Below are positions 55,077-63,556 of a DNA stretch of 64,000 nucleotides, one piece after another (within the stretch, counting starts at the first letter, position 1; each line of letters starts with the position of its first letter). The stretch is from Bradyrhizobium centrolobii. GTDB lineage: Bacteria; Pseudomonadota; Alphaproteobacteria; Rhizobiales; Xanthobacteraceae. The notes below the pieces were generated by a model. It had not been told where the DNA came from. It did not search any database and worked only from the letters and a program-made list of their open reading frames with translations. The stretch is from positions 1-64,000 of the forward strand of contig NZ_LUUB01000022.1 of NCBI RefSeq assembly GCF_001641635.1, in the 5' to 3' direction. The position numbers and the translations under genes are program-made.

Positions 55077-56516
55077 TCAATAGGCTTCCTGATACATCAG
55101 CGCGGCCGCGGTCCGGAGAATGATCCGGATGTCGAGCCAGATGCTCCAGTTGCTCACATACCAAACGTCGTACTCCACGCGCTTCTCCATCAGGTCGATG
55201 GTCGGCGTCTCGCCGCGGAAGCCATTGACCTGGGCCCAGCCGGTCAGGCCGGGCTTCATGTGATGGCGGTAGACGTACTTGCTGATCACCTGGTCGTAGT
55301 AATTGTCGTGCGCGAGCGCGTGCGGGCGCGGGCCGACCAGCGACATCTCGCCGCGGAGCACGTTCCAGAGTTGCGGCAACTCGTCGATGCTGGTCTTGCG
55401 CAGGAGACGCCCGACCCGGGTCACCCGCGAGTCCTGCTTCCTGGCCTGTGTGATCGTGCTGCCGTTCTCGGTCACGGTCATGCTGCGGAACTTCCAGATC
55501 TGGAACGGCTTGCCGTTAAAACCGCGACGCGACTGCCGGAAAATGATGGGGCCCGGCGTATCAAGCTTGACCAGGATCGCTGCCACCGTGATCAGCGGCG
55601 CCAGCATCAGCAGCGCAATGGATGCAAGCCCGATATCGAGGCAACGCTTCTGGATCCGCTCGAGCACCGTCAGCGGCGGCCGCTGGATCTCGATGGCGAC
55701 GGTTCCACTGACGGGCAGGAAGGGCCTCGAGACCAAATCGGCGATCGGGAAATCGGGCAAGAGGCGGATCGGTTGCGGAACCATCCGCAGGTGCTGACAC
55801 AGCCTCTGGAGCATCGGCAGTTCGTTCCAGTCGATCGCCACGAGATATTCATCGACGTCGGCCGCGCGCGATTGCCGGATCACATCAGCGATCTGCTGGT
55901 GCCAGGCACTGTCATCCAGATCCGAGGCAGCGTCGAGCACGAAGTGGCACACGACGTCAAACCCATGCTTGCGGAGATCCTTGAACCGGTTGGAGGTGAA
56001 ATCCAGCGACCGCAGACTGAGCAGGATGACCTTGCGGTCGATCAGCCGTTCCTTGGCGAAGGCCGACGACAGGCTGTAGCGCCAGATGACGCGGTGCGCG
56101 ACGAGCCCGGCCGCTCCCAGCACGGTAAACAGGATGATGGTCCCGCGGGACAGATCGGCCGTGGACTTCAGCAGGAAGGCGGCGACCGCGAGTGTGGTGA
56201 GCGCGAACAGCCAGATAACTACGACCTTGCGCATCTGCCAAAGTGTATTCAGCAGTCTGTGGTTGTCATAAACGCCCTGAAAGTAAGCGGCCATGACGAA
56301 CACGATGCCTACGATCAATCCGGCACCCAGCGAATTATCGGGATCGGTCGGCAGACTCATGTACTCGCGATAAAGCAGGCCCGCAGCCGCGTAGCTCAGC
56401 ACGACGAGCACGAAGTCGCCGGCGATGACGAAAAGCTGAAACGGTCTCTGCAATGAGGTCCCACGGTTCGACGTCAGTACGCGGAGACCATCGGAGCCAT
56501 ACGTAGTTGCGGACAT
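55077..56516 (-). CDS. Undecaprenyl-phosphate sugar phosphotransferase, WcaJ/ExoY-like
   Basis: Starts EPS synthesis by moving a hexose-1-phosphate onto undecaprenyl phosphate. The start ATG 56516 is supported by AAGAGG six bases upstream and gives a 479-residue protein. Four N-terminal helices come first, then a CoA-binding-like middle domain. The catalytic domain begins at KRCLDIGLASIALLMLAPLI and contains DTPGPIIFRQSRRGFNGKPF, KFRSM, RKTSIDELPQLWNVL, EMSLVGPRPHA and GLTGWAQVNGFRG. It is convergent with the phosphatase gene (13-nt gap). Confidence 0.94.
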   Translation of the reverse strand: MSATTYGSDGLRVLTSNRGTSLQRPFQLFVIAGDFVLVVLSYAAAGLLYREYMSLPTDPDNSLGAGLIVGIVFVMAAYFQGVYDNHRLLNTLWQMRKVVVIWLFALTTLAVAAFLLKSTADLSRGTIILFTVLGAAGLVAHRVIWRYSLSSAFAKERLIDRKVILLSLRSLDFTSNRFKDLRKHGFDVVCHFVLDAASDLDDSAWHQQIADVIRQSRAADVDEYLVAIDWNELPMLQRLCQHLRMVPQPIRLLPDFPIADLVSRPFLPVSGTVAIEIQRPPLTVLERIQKRCLDIGLASIALLMLAPLITVAAILVKLDTPGPIIFRQSRRGFNGKPFQIWKFRSMTVTENGSTITQARKQDSRVTRVGRLLRKTSIDELPQLWNVLRGEMSLVGPRPHALAHDNYYDQVISKYVYRHHMKPGLTGWAQVNGFRGETPTIDLMEKRVEYDVWYVSNWSIWLDIRIILRTAAALMYQEAY

Positions 56517-56740
56517 CACGAACCTCTTCACTTCAACGGCCGCAGGCCGCACGAACGCAAACGAACACATGCATCAAATGAGAAGGGAAAAGAGTCGGAC
56601 ACTGCGAAAAAGTCTTGCACCAAGGCTTGCCGACAAGATTGGGATTCTCGCGAATTGCCGGCGGAAGTTGTTTACCAAACGCAGCGATATTGTGGCACCG
56701 CACCAACAAAATCAATTTCGTTTTCCGCATTGCAATATTG

Positions 56741-56799
56741 TGACGCGCGTCGATCGATCACAGCATGATGCACGATCAATCAATTCGTGATGCGCGATT
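56741..56799. repeat. Imperfect 12-bp direct repeats in the ExoY promoter region
   Basis: TGATGCACGATC (56766-56777) and TGATGCGCGATT (56788-56799) are 22 bp apart, about two helix turns; TGACGCGCG at 56741 is a weaker third copy. Possible cooperative regulator site upstream of the ExoY-like gene. Confidence 0.35.
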
Positions 56800-57039
56800 G
56801 CTCACAGAGGGCATAGAGCTTGCGCGCGGCGCGACTCGCACAACGAAGATTGATCAACTGCACGGATTGACATCACGCCTTTGACACTTCGTTAAGCAGC
56901 GGACATACACATCGCGCAACGGCGCAGACGTACGCACGCGCGTAACGGCTCTGCAAAAAAAGATGTGTCGATACTGCTTCTGCGCATGCGGATCGGACCA
57001 GCACGCAACCTTCACGTCAGCACAATATGACTCAAACCC

Positions 57040-57054
57040 TTAAACCAATCTTAG
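57040..57054 (+). promoter_or_regulatory. TTAA-N7-TTAG site, copy 1
   Basis: TTAAACCAATCTTAG starts exactly 57 nt before the GTG of the small membrane gene. The same element begins exactly 57 nt before the paralogue at 60938. It differs by one base from the CtrA consensus TTAA-N7-TTAA. Regulator assignment is inferred. Confidence 0.45.
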
Positions 57055-57096
57055 ACGCCGGCCATTAAGCAGTGTGGCGTAAAAGAGAAACAAGGT

Positions 57097-57444
57097 GTGA
57101 CCGCGCTGGCAGTTTGTAGTGCATTGATTGGATTGGCTTTGGGAATCCGGTTTCGCTTCTTTATTTTGCTGCCGTTCCTGTTCCTCGGTTCCATCGCACT
57201 GACCACGCTCTCAATCGTTCAGGACTGGTCTCAGGCGCAGGCGCTGTGGTCGATCCTCCTATTCGCCGCTGCTCTTCAGGGCGGGATATGTCTTCAGCGC
57301 TTTGTTGAGGCATACGATCGGCCCCGCGATTGTCGAAGGCAGCACGGCTCCCATGGGGAACCCGAAGCTTCGCTGAGGCCCGAAAGCGCTTTGCGCGCTC
57401 CGGTTGTCGGACCATGGCCGAGCCTCGCTCGGCCTTCCTGGTGA
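57097..57444 (+). CDS. Small membrane protein, paralogue A
   Basis: GTG start; 115 residues. Hydrophobic helices ALAVCSALIGLALG, then FFILLPFLFLGSIALTTLSI, then LWSILLFAAALQGGICLQRF. A polar Arg/Pro/His-rich tail of 40 residues follows that is absent from the paralogue at 60938 and may reflect a late frame change. The pattern SLLIGxxLGxRFRxFIL is shared with that protein and more loosely with the one at 2367. Function unknown; inner membrane. Confidence 0.6.
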   Translation: MTALAVCSALIGLALGIRFRFFILLPFLFLGSIALTTLSIVQDWSQAQALWSILLFAAALQGGICLQRFVEAYDRPRDCRRQHGSHGEPEASLRPESALRAPVVGPWPSLARPSW

Positions 57445-57498
57445 ATCCCGCGAATTGATTGGGCACACCGCACATACGGCGTAATCCTGCTCAGAGCG

Positions 57499-57882
57499 CT
57501 ACGGCGCAATCTTCTTGCGCGGCGCTCGCAAACGTGGCCACGGCTTCGTGGCCGTCGTGAGCGGCACGACGTCGTCGGGCTTCGGTGTCCCGAACGAAGA
57601 ACATTCCTTGAACAGCATCAGCCCCCGGTCGGTCGATACGATACCTGCGTAGCGCAGGCCGTCGTCTTCCAGGCCTCGTTGCGAATCTTTGCTCGCAAGG
57701 ATTCGTCTGCCCGCAGAACAGCCAAAGCCCGCTGTGTCTGGTGGCACCTGATAAGGCAAGCTTGGCTGAAATCCCTTCCGCGTCGGCATCTCAATTGCTC
57801 CATCGGCGCCGCGATTGAGCTGCCAGATACGTGGCGGAGTCGCGGCGGCTGGATGTCGAAGGACGACATCACTATTTCGCAA
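57499..57882 (-). CDS. Doubtful 127-aa hypothetical protein
   Basis: Minus-strand frame with a moderately protein-like C-terminal half (DDGLRYAGIVSTDRGLMLFK, then PLTTATKPWPRLRAPRK). There is no signal, helix or good ribosome site, and its start would lie near the promoter of the GH26-like gene. Retained only as a possibility. Confidence 0.25.
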   Translation of the reverse strand: MRNSDVVLRHPAAATPPRIWQLNRGADGAIEMPTRKGFQPSLPYQVPPDTAGFGCSAGRRILASKDSQRGLEDDGLRYAGIVSTDRGLMLFKECSSFGTPKPDDVVPLTTATKPWPRLRAPRKKIAP

Positions 57883-57931
57883 TCGCCGTTTAGACGCGGA
57901 TGAAAGAAAATAGCAGCAAGGGCACCAAGCA

Positions 57932-59536
57932 ATGAGTCAGAACACTGCCGGCGCAACGCCGTTTCCTCTCGGCGTCTTTGTGGGAAACCCAAACTATTTT
58001 GATTCGAAGGAGGAGGCGAGTTTCGAAGCAAACTTCAACGCCTTCTCAACGCTGATGAAGAGCACGCCGCAATTCCTCGACCAGTATGGCGATCAGCGAC
58101 TGCCTATCTCGGAATGGGTTGGTCAATCGAGCTGGAATGCCGCCTCGATGGCGCAGTCGCCAGTGCTCAAAGATGTTACGCCGGTGATCGGCTTGCCGAT
58201 GACCTCGACGGCGTCAGGTTCTGGAACCCCTGATCAGTTCTACAAGGACTTCGCGGCCGGGAAATACGATTCCGTTCTGCAGGGCATGGTCAAGGCCTGG
58301 GCCGACAACGGCTTCACGACACAGATCTGGCGGCCCGGCTGGGAGATGAATATCGACACCATGCCGTCCTATGCCGGAAATGACGCCACAACGCGCGCTG
58401 ATTGGGTCAAGGCCTTCCAGCACATCTATACGGTGTTGCACGCTGCGGGTCAGGCTGATGGGGTGAACATCCAGGTGGCATGGAACCCGAGCGTCGTGAA
58501 TTACAGCCACGCCGGCAACGTGATCGAGACGGCTTACCCCGGGAATAAGTACGTCGATATCATCGCCGCTGACGCCTATGGCGATGTCTTTCCCTACGGC
58601 TCGCCGACACATCTGTATGACTGGGACAAGAGCGGGCAGGTCCTCAACTCGTCCCACCCGGTCTACGACTCGAGCGTTCAGCAATGGGCGGCGGATCCGG
58701 TCAACCTCCAGCACTACTACACCTACCCGGCCTCCAACCAATGGTCACTCGATGGCAGCGAGGGCCATGCGACCACGCTGCAGCAGCTGATCGATCTCGC
58801 CAAATCGGCAGGCAAGCCATTCGCAATTGCCGAGACCGGCGCCGGCAATACGCACGACGGCGCGGGTCTCACCGACAATCCGACCTTCGCAAAGTGGCTC
58901 GCCGACACGCTGCATCAATCGGGCGTCAACGTCAGCTTCGTGAATATCTGGGATTCGAACTCCGGCGGAAATTATCAGTTCACCAGTTCCGCCGACCACA
59001 AGCCGCTCGAGGCTGCGGCATGGGCAAAATATTTCGGCGACCCGCCCACATCCGCATCCGAATCTACGCCAACTGAGTCGTCAGCTTCTTTAGATGGCCA
59101 TGTGGCTGGCGACAACACCGTGAGCGCCAGCCATCCGGCCTCGACTCAAACCACCGCTCCCGGAAGCACCGCGCCAATGTCTGTCGGCACGACCGGGATC
59201 AGCAACGCGACTAGCACCATCGCAATCGATGCTGCCCACGACAGTCTTCATTTCAATTCCACGCCCGCCGTAACCAATGGAGCGACCACTCTCTCCCTCG
59301 CGACTAGAGTCTCTGGCAACGATGCATTTGATTTCCACCAGCATGCTGGCACAAATTCCGGAACCCCGGGCAGTTTCTTGGCGGACGGGGATACTGTGCA
59401 CGGTAACATGACCGCGCTTGTGAACGAATCCCACGCCACTGCTGGGCACGGCGCAGTCTTCGGTCCTTCCCTCGAGACGAGTCCAGCAAGCGCTCATAAC
59501 GCGGCGCTTCACTTTAGCGACTTCGTCATTTTCTAG
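57932..59536 (+). CDS. GH26-like secreted glycosidase, 534 aa
   Basis: The N-terminal 370 residues form a glycosidase TIM barrel. IWRPGWEMN carries the acid/base Glu (E138) and FAIAETGAG the nucleophile (E301), a spacing like beta-mannanases of family GH26; KYVDIIAADAYGD and VSFVNIWDSN are further barrel strands. Residues about 375-534 are Ser/Thr/Ala/His-rich and end HFSDFVIF. There is no N-terminal signal peptide. Together these resemble type I secreted enzymes with a C-terminal signal, as for the RTX glycanase. It probably cuts a mannose- or galactose-containing EPS. GH family is uncertain. Confidence 0.8.
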   Translation: MSQNTAGATPFPLGVFVGNPNYFDSKEEASFEANFNAFSTLMKSTPQFLDQYGDQRLPISEWVGQSSWNAASMAQSPVLKDVTPVIGLPMTSTASGSGTPDQFYKDFAAGKYDSVLQGMVKAWADNGFTTQIWRPGWEMNIDTMPSYAGNDATTRADWVKAFQHIYTVLHAAGQADGVNIQVAWNPSVVNYSHAGNVIETAYPGNKYVDIIAADAYGDVFPYGSPTHLYDWDKSGQVLNSSHPVYDSSVQQWAADPVNLQHYYTYPASNQWSLDGSEGHATTLQQLIDLAKSAGKPFAIAETGAGNTHDGAGLTDNPTFAKWLADTLHQSGVNVSFVNIWDSNSGGNYQFTSSADHKPLEAAAWAKYFGDPPTSASESTPTESSASLDGHVAGDNTVSASHPASTQTTAPGSTAPMSVGTTGISNATSTIAIDAAHDSLHFNSTPAVTNGATTLSLATRVSGNDAFDFHQHAGTNSGTPGSFLADGDTVHGNMTALVNESHATAGHGAVFGPSLETSPASAHNAALHFSDFVIF

Positions 59537-59775
59537 TTCTGCCACTCCACCGTCAGGTGACACACAACCCTGTTCGGTCAAGGCAAGAGCCAGTGTGTCC
59601 AGGTCGACCATCGGAGCGCGCAAATGCGCGCTCCCCGTCTTGAGGCATGCCGTCGTCAAAATTCATCGAAAGTTCTTCAAGAAATTTGATTGATCCGGAA
59701 GCCCGGACGTAGAGGGCAAGAGGTCCAAGCTGTGGTCGACGCCAACGGGCGCTTTGAACGGCTCGTGGCAGCGGC

Positions 59776-60599
59776 TTACCATTCGAATCGCGTGCCGACC
59801 CCGACGGATGTCGAGCCCTTCGCATCGACATCCGACTCGACGCGGATGTGGCGCGTCACGTCGACATTGGCCGACACCGCACGCCAACGCTCAGCCTGTC
59901 GCCGAGCGCGCGCGAGGGCCGACCATCGGACCGCCCGCCCCGGCGCCGACGTTCAGATTGTCGACCCCAAGCGAGCGGCGCATGCGGTCCACGGTTCCCT
60001 CACCACCGCTTGCAAACTGGGCCGCGGCCCCTGCGAGCTGCACGGCCTGCGAGGTCGTCAGGCTGCCCGAAGCTTTCTGAAAGAGAATGCGCGACAGGAT
60101 CTCATCCTGCGGCAACTCGGGCTGCGAGTGGAAGGCGAAGACCGGCGCGGCCCGCCGGTCCCGAGATTCCGACCTGTGCGGTGATGTCGGAGGCCTGTAT
60201 CTCTGCCGCGAAATCGAGCTCGGGCGCGAGATCTCCGTTGAAGGAGAGATTGCCCTTGGTGAAGGTCAACGTCTTTCCGAGCACCGCCATCTTGCCCTGG
60301 AAAAGCGAGAAAGCGCCCTTCGGCACCGGACCGTTGGTCGTGCCGCCCACGTGAACGGAGCCGCCGAGCTCCGCAGTCACCCCGCGGCCGTGGATGAAGA
60401 CGTGGTTCGGCGCCGAGACCGTCACGTCGAGCCCAGCGTTGAAGAGCGCCTGGCGCCCCTTGTTGCCTTTCGGCGTCTCGGCCTCGCGCGCAGCCGCGAG
60501 GCGTGCAGCGGCCTGGCCCGAGGCATTCACATGGTTGATGCCCTCGAGAGCCCGTTCGCGATCTCTTATTGATTGAACAAAAACCACTTGATTGAACAA
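59776..60599 (-). pseudogene. tamB: 3' relic of tamB
   Basis: The minus strand encodes pieces of the conserved C-terminus of the TamB envelope assembly factor in three frames. They are LDVTVSAPNHVFIHGRGVTA and LAPELDFAAEIQASDITAQV (60102-60599 frame), then FHSQPELPQDEILSRILFQK and SLGVDNLNVGAGAG (59891-60170 frame), then DVTRHIRVESDVDAKGSTS ending in FEW and the stop at 59776-59778. At least two frameshifts and a short deletion separate them. The first thousand or so residues of a full TamB are absent. It is a decayed fragment, not a working gene. Confidence 0.75.
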
Positions 60600-60604
60600 A
60601 GACC

Positions 60605-60880
60605 ACGGCGTTCAACAATTCTCCACGATTCAAATACGCTCCGCGAAAAATGTTCTACCGATCGTGCGGCCCCCGTTCGGGAGGCACGGCGTGCTACCCT
60701 TGCCATTGTGGTGATGAGACGGCGTTTCGGAAACGATCCGCGAATTATACGAAGGCCTGGTGCGCCGCAATCCGCGTTGACCTCCTCTACGGAGGAAGGT
60801 CATGCGGCGATCCGACGCCGACTTTCGCGTCATTTCCGCACATTATCGCGCGAGTTTGAACGATTATTCAACTCTATCGT
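60605..60880. other. Intergenic region between tamB relic and small gene
   Basis: About 275 bp with no supported gene, leading into the regulatory site at 60881. Confidence 0.35.
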
Positions 60881-60895
60881 TTAAACCGTTGTTAG
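60881..60895 (+). promoter_or_regulatory. TTAA-N7-TTAG site, copy 2
   Basis: TTAAACCGTTGTTAG begins exactly 57 nt before the GTG of the paralogous small membrane gene. Over the next 24 bases the two upstream regions also share CCATTAA and GTGGC without gaps (26 of 39 positions identical by eye). Confidence 0.45.
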
Positions 60896-60937
60896 GTCGC
60901 CGCCATTAACACTCGTGGCCATTTCGAGGAGTTTTGC

Positions 60938-61216
60938 GTGAGTACCGTCGTTGTCTTCAGTCTGTTGATCGGATCGCTGCTGGGGGGCCGATTCCGAATC
61001 TTTATCCTGCCGCCCGCCATCATTCTTGGCGCTGCGATCCTCGGTGCAGTCTCTGCCTGGCACGGAGATGGTGCAGCTCACACCGTTGTTATGATCCTTG
61101 TCTTTGCAGCGGTGCTTCAGCTTGGCTATTTCTGCGGCGCGCTTCTGGTCCGCACTCGCGCGGCGGTCTATCGCGGCAAGGCCGCGCCGTCGCTCGACAG
61201 CCAAGGTATCGGCTAG
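60938..61216 (+). CDS. Small membrane protein, paralogue B
   Basis: GTG start with AGGAG (60927-60931) six bases upstream; 92 residues. Helices STVVVFSLLIGSLLG, then IFILPPAIILGAAILGAVSA, then VVMILVFAAVLQLGYFCGAL, and a short basic tail. Same plan as the protein at 57097. It is followed after about 190 nt by the second PPP phosphatase, and the first copies of both genes lie at 54-57 kb, so the pair may have been duplicated together. Function unknown. Confidence 0.65.
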   Translation: MSTVVVFSLLIGSLLGGRFRIFILPPAIILGAAILGAVSAWHGDGAAHTVVMILVFAAVLQLGYFCGALLVRTRAAVYRGKAAPSLDSQGIG

Positions 61217-61403
61217 GCAAGCCGGAGCGTGACGGGTCGACGATTCGTAGAGGCGTGCGGTGATCCGTCAGGCGCACAAATGGGCATTCGCCCCGCATGC
61301 GTGGGAAAAAAGCGGCTCACGGCGTCCCGATTTCGTCGATAGCATGATTTCGTCGATAGCATATTGACATCTCGGGCGAAGCTCTCTGAAAGACTTCAAC
61401 GCC

Positions 61404-62138
61404 ATGCTCACGACCGCGCCCCAAAATTCGCCCCGGCCGAAACTACCGAACGGCGTGCGCATCTATGCAATCAGCGACATCCACGGTTGCGCGCACCTGC
61501 TCGAGCAGATGTTCGCCGTCATCGATGCCGACATGGCGAATAGCCGGCCGTATCGCGCCATCGAGGTCTTTCTCGGCGACTACATCGACCGCGGACCGGA
61601 CTCGCGTCACACCCTCGATCTCCTGATCAGGCGCAGCCGCCGCCGCAACACGGTCTTCCTCAAGGGCAATCACGAGGCGTATTTCACCTCGGTGCTGGAG
61701 GATCCCTCGCGCGTCACCGAATGGTTTCAGTTCGGCGGGCTCCAGACCATGATGTCCTACGGCGTGTCGGCCGCGCCGGGCCTCAGCAAGGACGAGCAGT
61801 CCGATCTCGTGCGCGAGCTCGCGTCTGCAATGCCCCTACAGCACGTCGCGTTCTTGCGCCAGTTGCGGCCGACGTTCACCTGCGGCGACTTCTTCTTCGT
61901 TCATGCGGGGGTTCGTCCGGGGATCCCGCTTTCCGAACAGCGCGAATCGGATTTGTTATGGATCAGGGACGAATTTCTTCAGAGCAAGAAGCGCTTCGGC
62001 AAATATGTCGTGCACGGCCATACACCGGTGCGCCAGGCCGAGCTGCTTGAAAACCGGGCCAATATCGACACGGGGGCATATGCCACCGGCAATCTGACCC
62101 TGCTGTTCATCCAGGGCGACAGCATGCTCGCGATCTAG
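61404..62138 (+). CDS. PPP-family metallophosphatase, copy 2
   Basis: Same family as the protein at 54287, and strikingly similar from residue 15 to the end. Blocks are SDIHGCAHLL, GDYIDRGPDSR, LKGNHEA, FVHAGVRPG and VHGHTPV; both end with NIDTGAYATGNLTL and a DSMLAI/SSMLAV tail. 244 residues from ATG 61404. A duplicated phosphatase beside a tyrosine kinase-driven EPS system invites the idea of a counter-acting phosphatase. PPP enzymes mostly act on Ser/Thr or dinucleotides, so this is open. Confidence 0.9.
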   Translation: MLTTAPQNSPRPKLPNGVRIYAISDIHGCAHLLEQMFAVIDADMANSRPYRAIEVFLGDYIDRGPDSRHTLDLLIRRSRRRNTVFLKGNHEAYFTSVLEDPSRVTEWFQFGGLQTMMSYGVSAAPGLSKDEQSDLVRELASAMPLQHVAFLRQLRPTFTCGDFFFVHAGVRPGIPLSEQRESDLLWIRDEFLQSKKRFGKYVVHGHTPVRQAELLENRANIDTGAYATGNLTLLFIQGDSMLAI

Positions 62139-62174
62139 GCGCGGCATCCCTCGCAGCGAGGCGTCCGCGCACCG
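62139..62174 (+). terminator. Stem-loop after phosphatase copy 2
   Basis: GCGCGG and CCGCGC flank an inner CCTCG-CAG-CGAGG hairpin directly after the stop at 62138. No clear T tract. Confidence 0.4.
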
Positions 62175-62183
62175 CTCCAGCCG

Positions 62184-62606
62184 TCAATTGGTGCCGCCCA
62201 TCGGCGGCCTGTATTCCGGAAAGCGACTGAGCATTGCCGCCTTGATGAATTTGAAATGGGCAATCGAGGCGCCGAGCTCCTTGAGCCTGCGCTGGCCGTT
62301 CAGGATCTCCTTGTCGAACAAATCCTGGTGATGATTGTCCAGCGGCTCCCGCTCGAGATATTCGTCGTCGCCATTGCCGAAGGTCACGGCCGCCCGCGCC
62401 AGCACGTCTTCAACCCGGCGGTTCAACCCTGACTGCTCCCGCTCGGCCGCGTGCAACGCGTTTTCAATCGCCAGCATGATGGCTTCGATGCGCGTGCGAT
62501 CCGTTTCGGCGTCGCGCTCGGGGGATCGCGCACGAAACACCTGTTCCCCCCGGAAGTGATCTCTCAGGAAGTTCTGGGTGCGGGCCCGCAAGAACAGTTG
62601 GAACAT
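62184..62606 (-). CDS. Small helical protein, 140 aa
   Basis: Begins MFQLFLRARTQNFLRDHFRG. The protein is charged and mainly helical, with probable coiled-coil spacing in EAIMLAIENALHAAEREQSG, and no signal or membrane helix. The C-terminus FIKAAMLSRFPEYRPPMGGT ends in a Pro/Gly tail. Probably cytoplasmic and conserved in related bradyrhizobia (recollection only). Convergent with the phosphatase gene and separated from it by the stem-loop at 62139-62174. Confidence 0.6.
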   Translation of the reverse strand: MFQLFLRARTQNFLRDHFRGEQVFRARSPERDAETDRTRIEAIMLAIENALHAAEREQSGLNRRVEDVLARAAVTFGNGDDEYLEREPLDNHHQDLFDKEILNGQRRLKELGASIAHFKFIKAAMLSRFPEYRPPMGGTN

Positions 62607-62656
62607 GCGTGCACTTTCCGGTTGAAACGCCAGACCAGAAAATGGGCCGACGATGG

Positions 62657-62941
62657 TTAATAAATGTTAAAGCCCTCGGGCTGCTCCGCGCGACTTTGTG
62701 CCATCCAGGCCTTCCAGGCGCCCTCGTGCTTCTCGTACAGTTCCAGCCAACGTTGCTCCCCGGCGGCCTGCCACAGAGTATCCCCGTCGCGCGCGGCCGG
62801 CCTGCCCAGCTGACCCGTGGACGACTCGCTATCGAGCCGCTCAAACTCGAAGGTTTCCTCGAGCGTCAGACCTATCAGGACGCGCCGCCCGACCGCATCG
62901 ACGAAATATCGCCGCGGAGCATTGTTCCTCGAACTAACCAT
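62657..62941 (-). CDS. Small soluble protein, 94 aa
   Basis: ATG 62941 gives MVSSRNNAPRRYFVDAVGRR, preceded by AGAGG nine bases upstream. The first half is beta-strand rich (RYFVDAVGRRVLIGLTLEET), the second helical and Trp-rich (EQRWLELYEKHEGAWKAWMA). Its start overlaps the 3' end of the 41-residue membrane protein gene by 8 nt, so the two are coupled. No known family. Confidence 0.65.
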   Translation of the reverse strand: MVSSRNNAPRRYFVDAVGRRVLIGLTLEETFEFERLDSESSTGQLGRPAARDGDTLWQAAGEQRWLELYEKHEGAWKAWMAQSRAEQPEGFNIY

Positions 62942-63059
62942 GGCGCGCCACCTCTCTCGCCATCCACTGCCCGCTGAGGGTGTCGAGATGACGACCGTAG
63001 AACCAGACAAAAAGCGATGCGCCCGCGAGCGGAACAATCAGGGCAATCAGCCAGAGCAT
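62934..63059 (-). CDS. 41-residue single-helix membrane protein
   Basis: A very short gene: ATG 63059 to TAG 62934. It begins MLWLIALIVPLAGASLFVWF, a membrane helix, followed by a basic, His-containing tail ending VARHG. TTGAGGA stands about nine bases before the ATG. The 8-nt overlap with the next gene supports real translation. Probably a small inner-membrane subunit or regulator; partner unknown. Confidence 0.6.
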   Translation of the reverse strand: MLWLIALIVPLAGASLFVWFYGRHLDTLSGQWMAREVARHG

Positions 63060-63227
63060 CGACCAAAGTCCTCAATCCATCACAGGGAGGGCTATCACTT
63101 CACTGCTTGCAAGATCTGCTTGGATCGCTCTTGCAAGATCCATGCGCAGTCCTGTGCGATGGCCCCGAAGACGGAGGCGATCTCGAGCAGGCAAGGACAG
63201 ACGCGATCGCCGCTCGGTTGCAAATCC

Positions 63228-63398
63228 TCAGAATGCACGCCGCACCCGCGCCAGTGACGGGTTCTGCCGAGCCACGGTCGGACCATAGGGCCGATACAGC
63301 GGTTGACGCTCCCTCCGCATGCGGGATCGCCACGCGCGCGTCGCATAGCCTGCGACGAAGCCTGCGAAGATCGAGACGATGATCACGAATAGCGTCAT
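63228..63398 (-). CDS. 56-residue single-helix membrane protein
   Basis: ATG 63398, with GGGAAG in a suitable position before it, gives MTLFVIIVSIFAGFVAGYAT, an N-terminal membrane helix. A strongly basic tail follows (RAWRSRMRRERQ, then NPSLARVRRAF). An ATG at 63428 is less likely. Function unknown; such basic-tailed peptides may bind phospholipid or nucleic acid. Confidence 0.6.
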   Translation of the reverse strand: MTLFVIIVSIFAGFVAGYATRAWRSRMRRERQPLYRPYGPTVARQNPSLARVRRAF

Positions 63399-63556
63399 TC
63401 GGAATTCTTCCCAGTTACGGAGCGCCATCTTCTTTCTAATGCGGCATTCTCAGCTTCGAGTTGTGTCGACATCATGAAGTGCGCCGCCAATTTTCTTGTC
63501 AGGCGCGAGAAATTTTGGACAGCATCATGCTCGCGAAGTGATCGCGCATTCGCGCG

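Larger units (their letters stand above)
56517..57096. other. Divergent regulatory region, 580 bp, relatively AT-rich
   Basis: No gene. It lies between the divergent ExoY-like gene and a small membrane protein gene, and contains the direct repeats at 56741-56799 and the TTAA-N7-TTAG site at 57040-57054. Confidence 0.5.

Noticed and set aside
59690..60572. Plus-strand frames of 161 to 168 codons
   Set aside because: They are antisense to the tamB relic, whose conserved motifs are on the minus strand.
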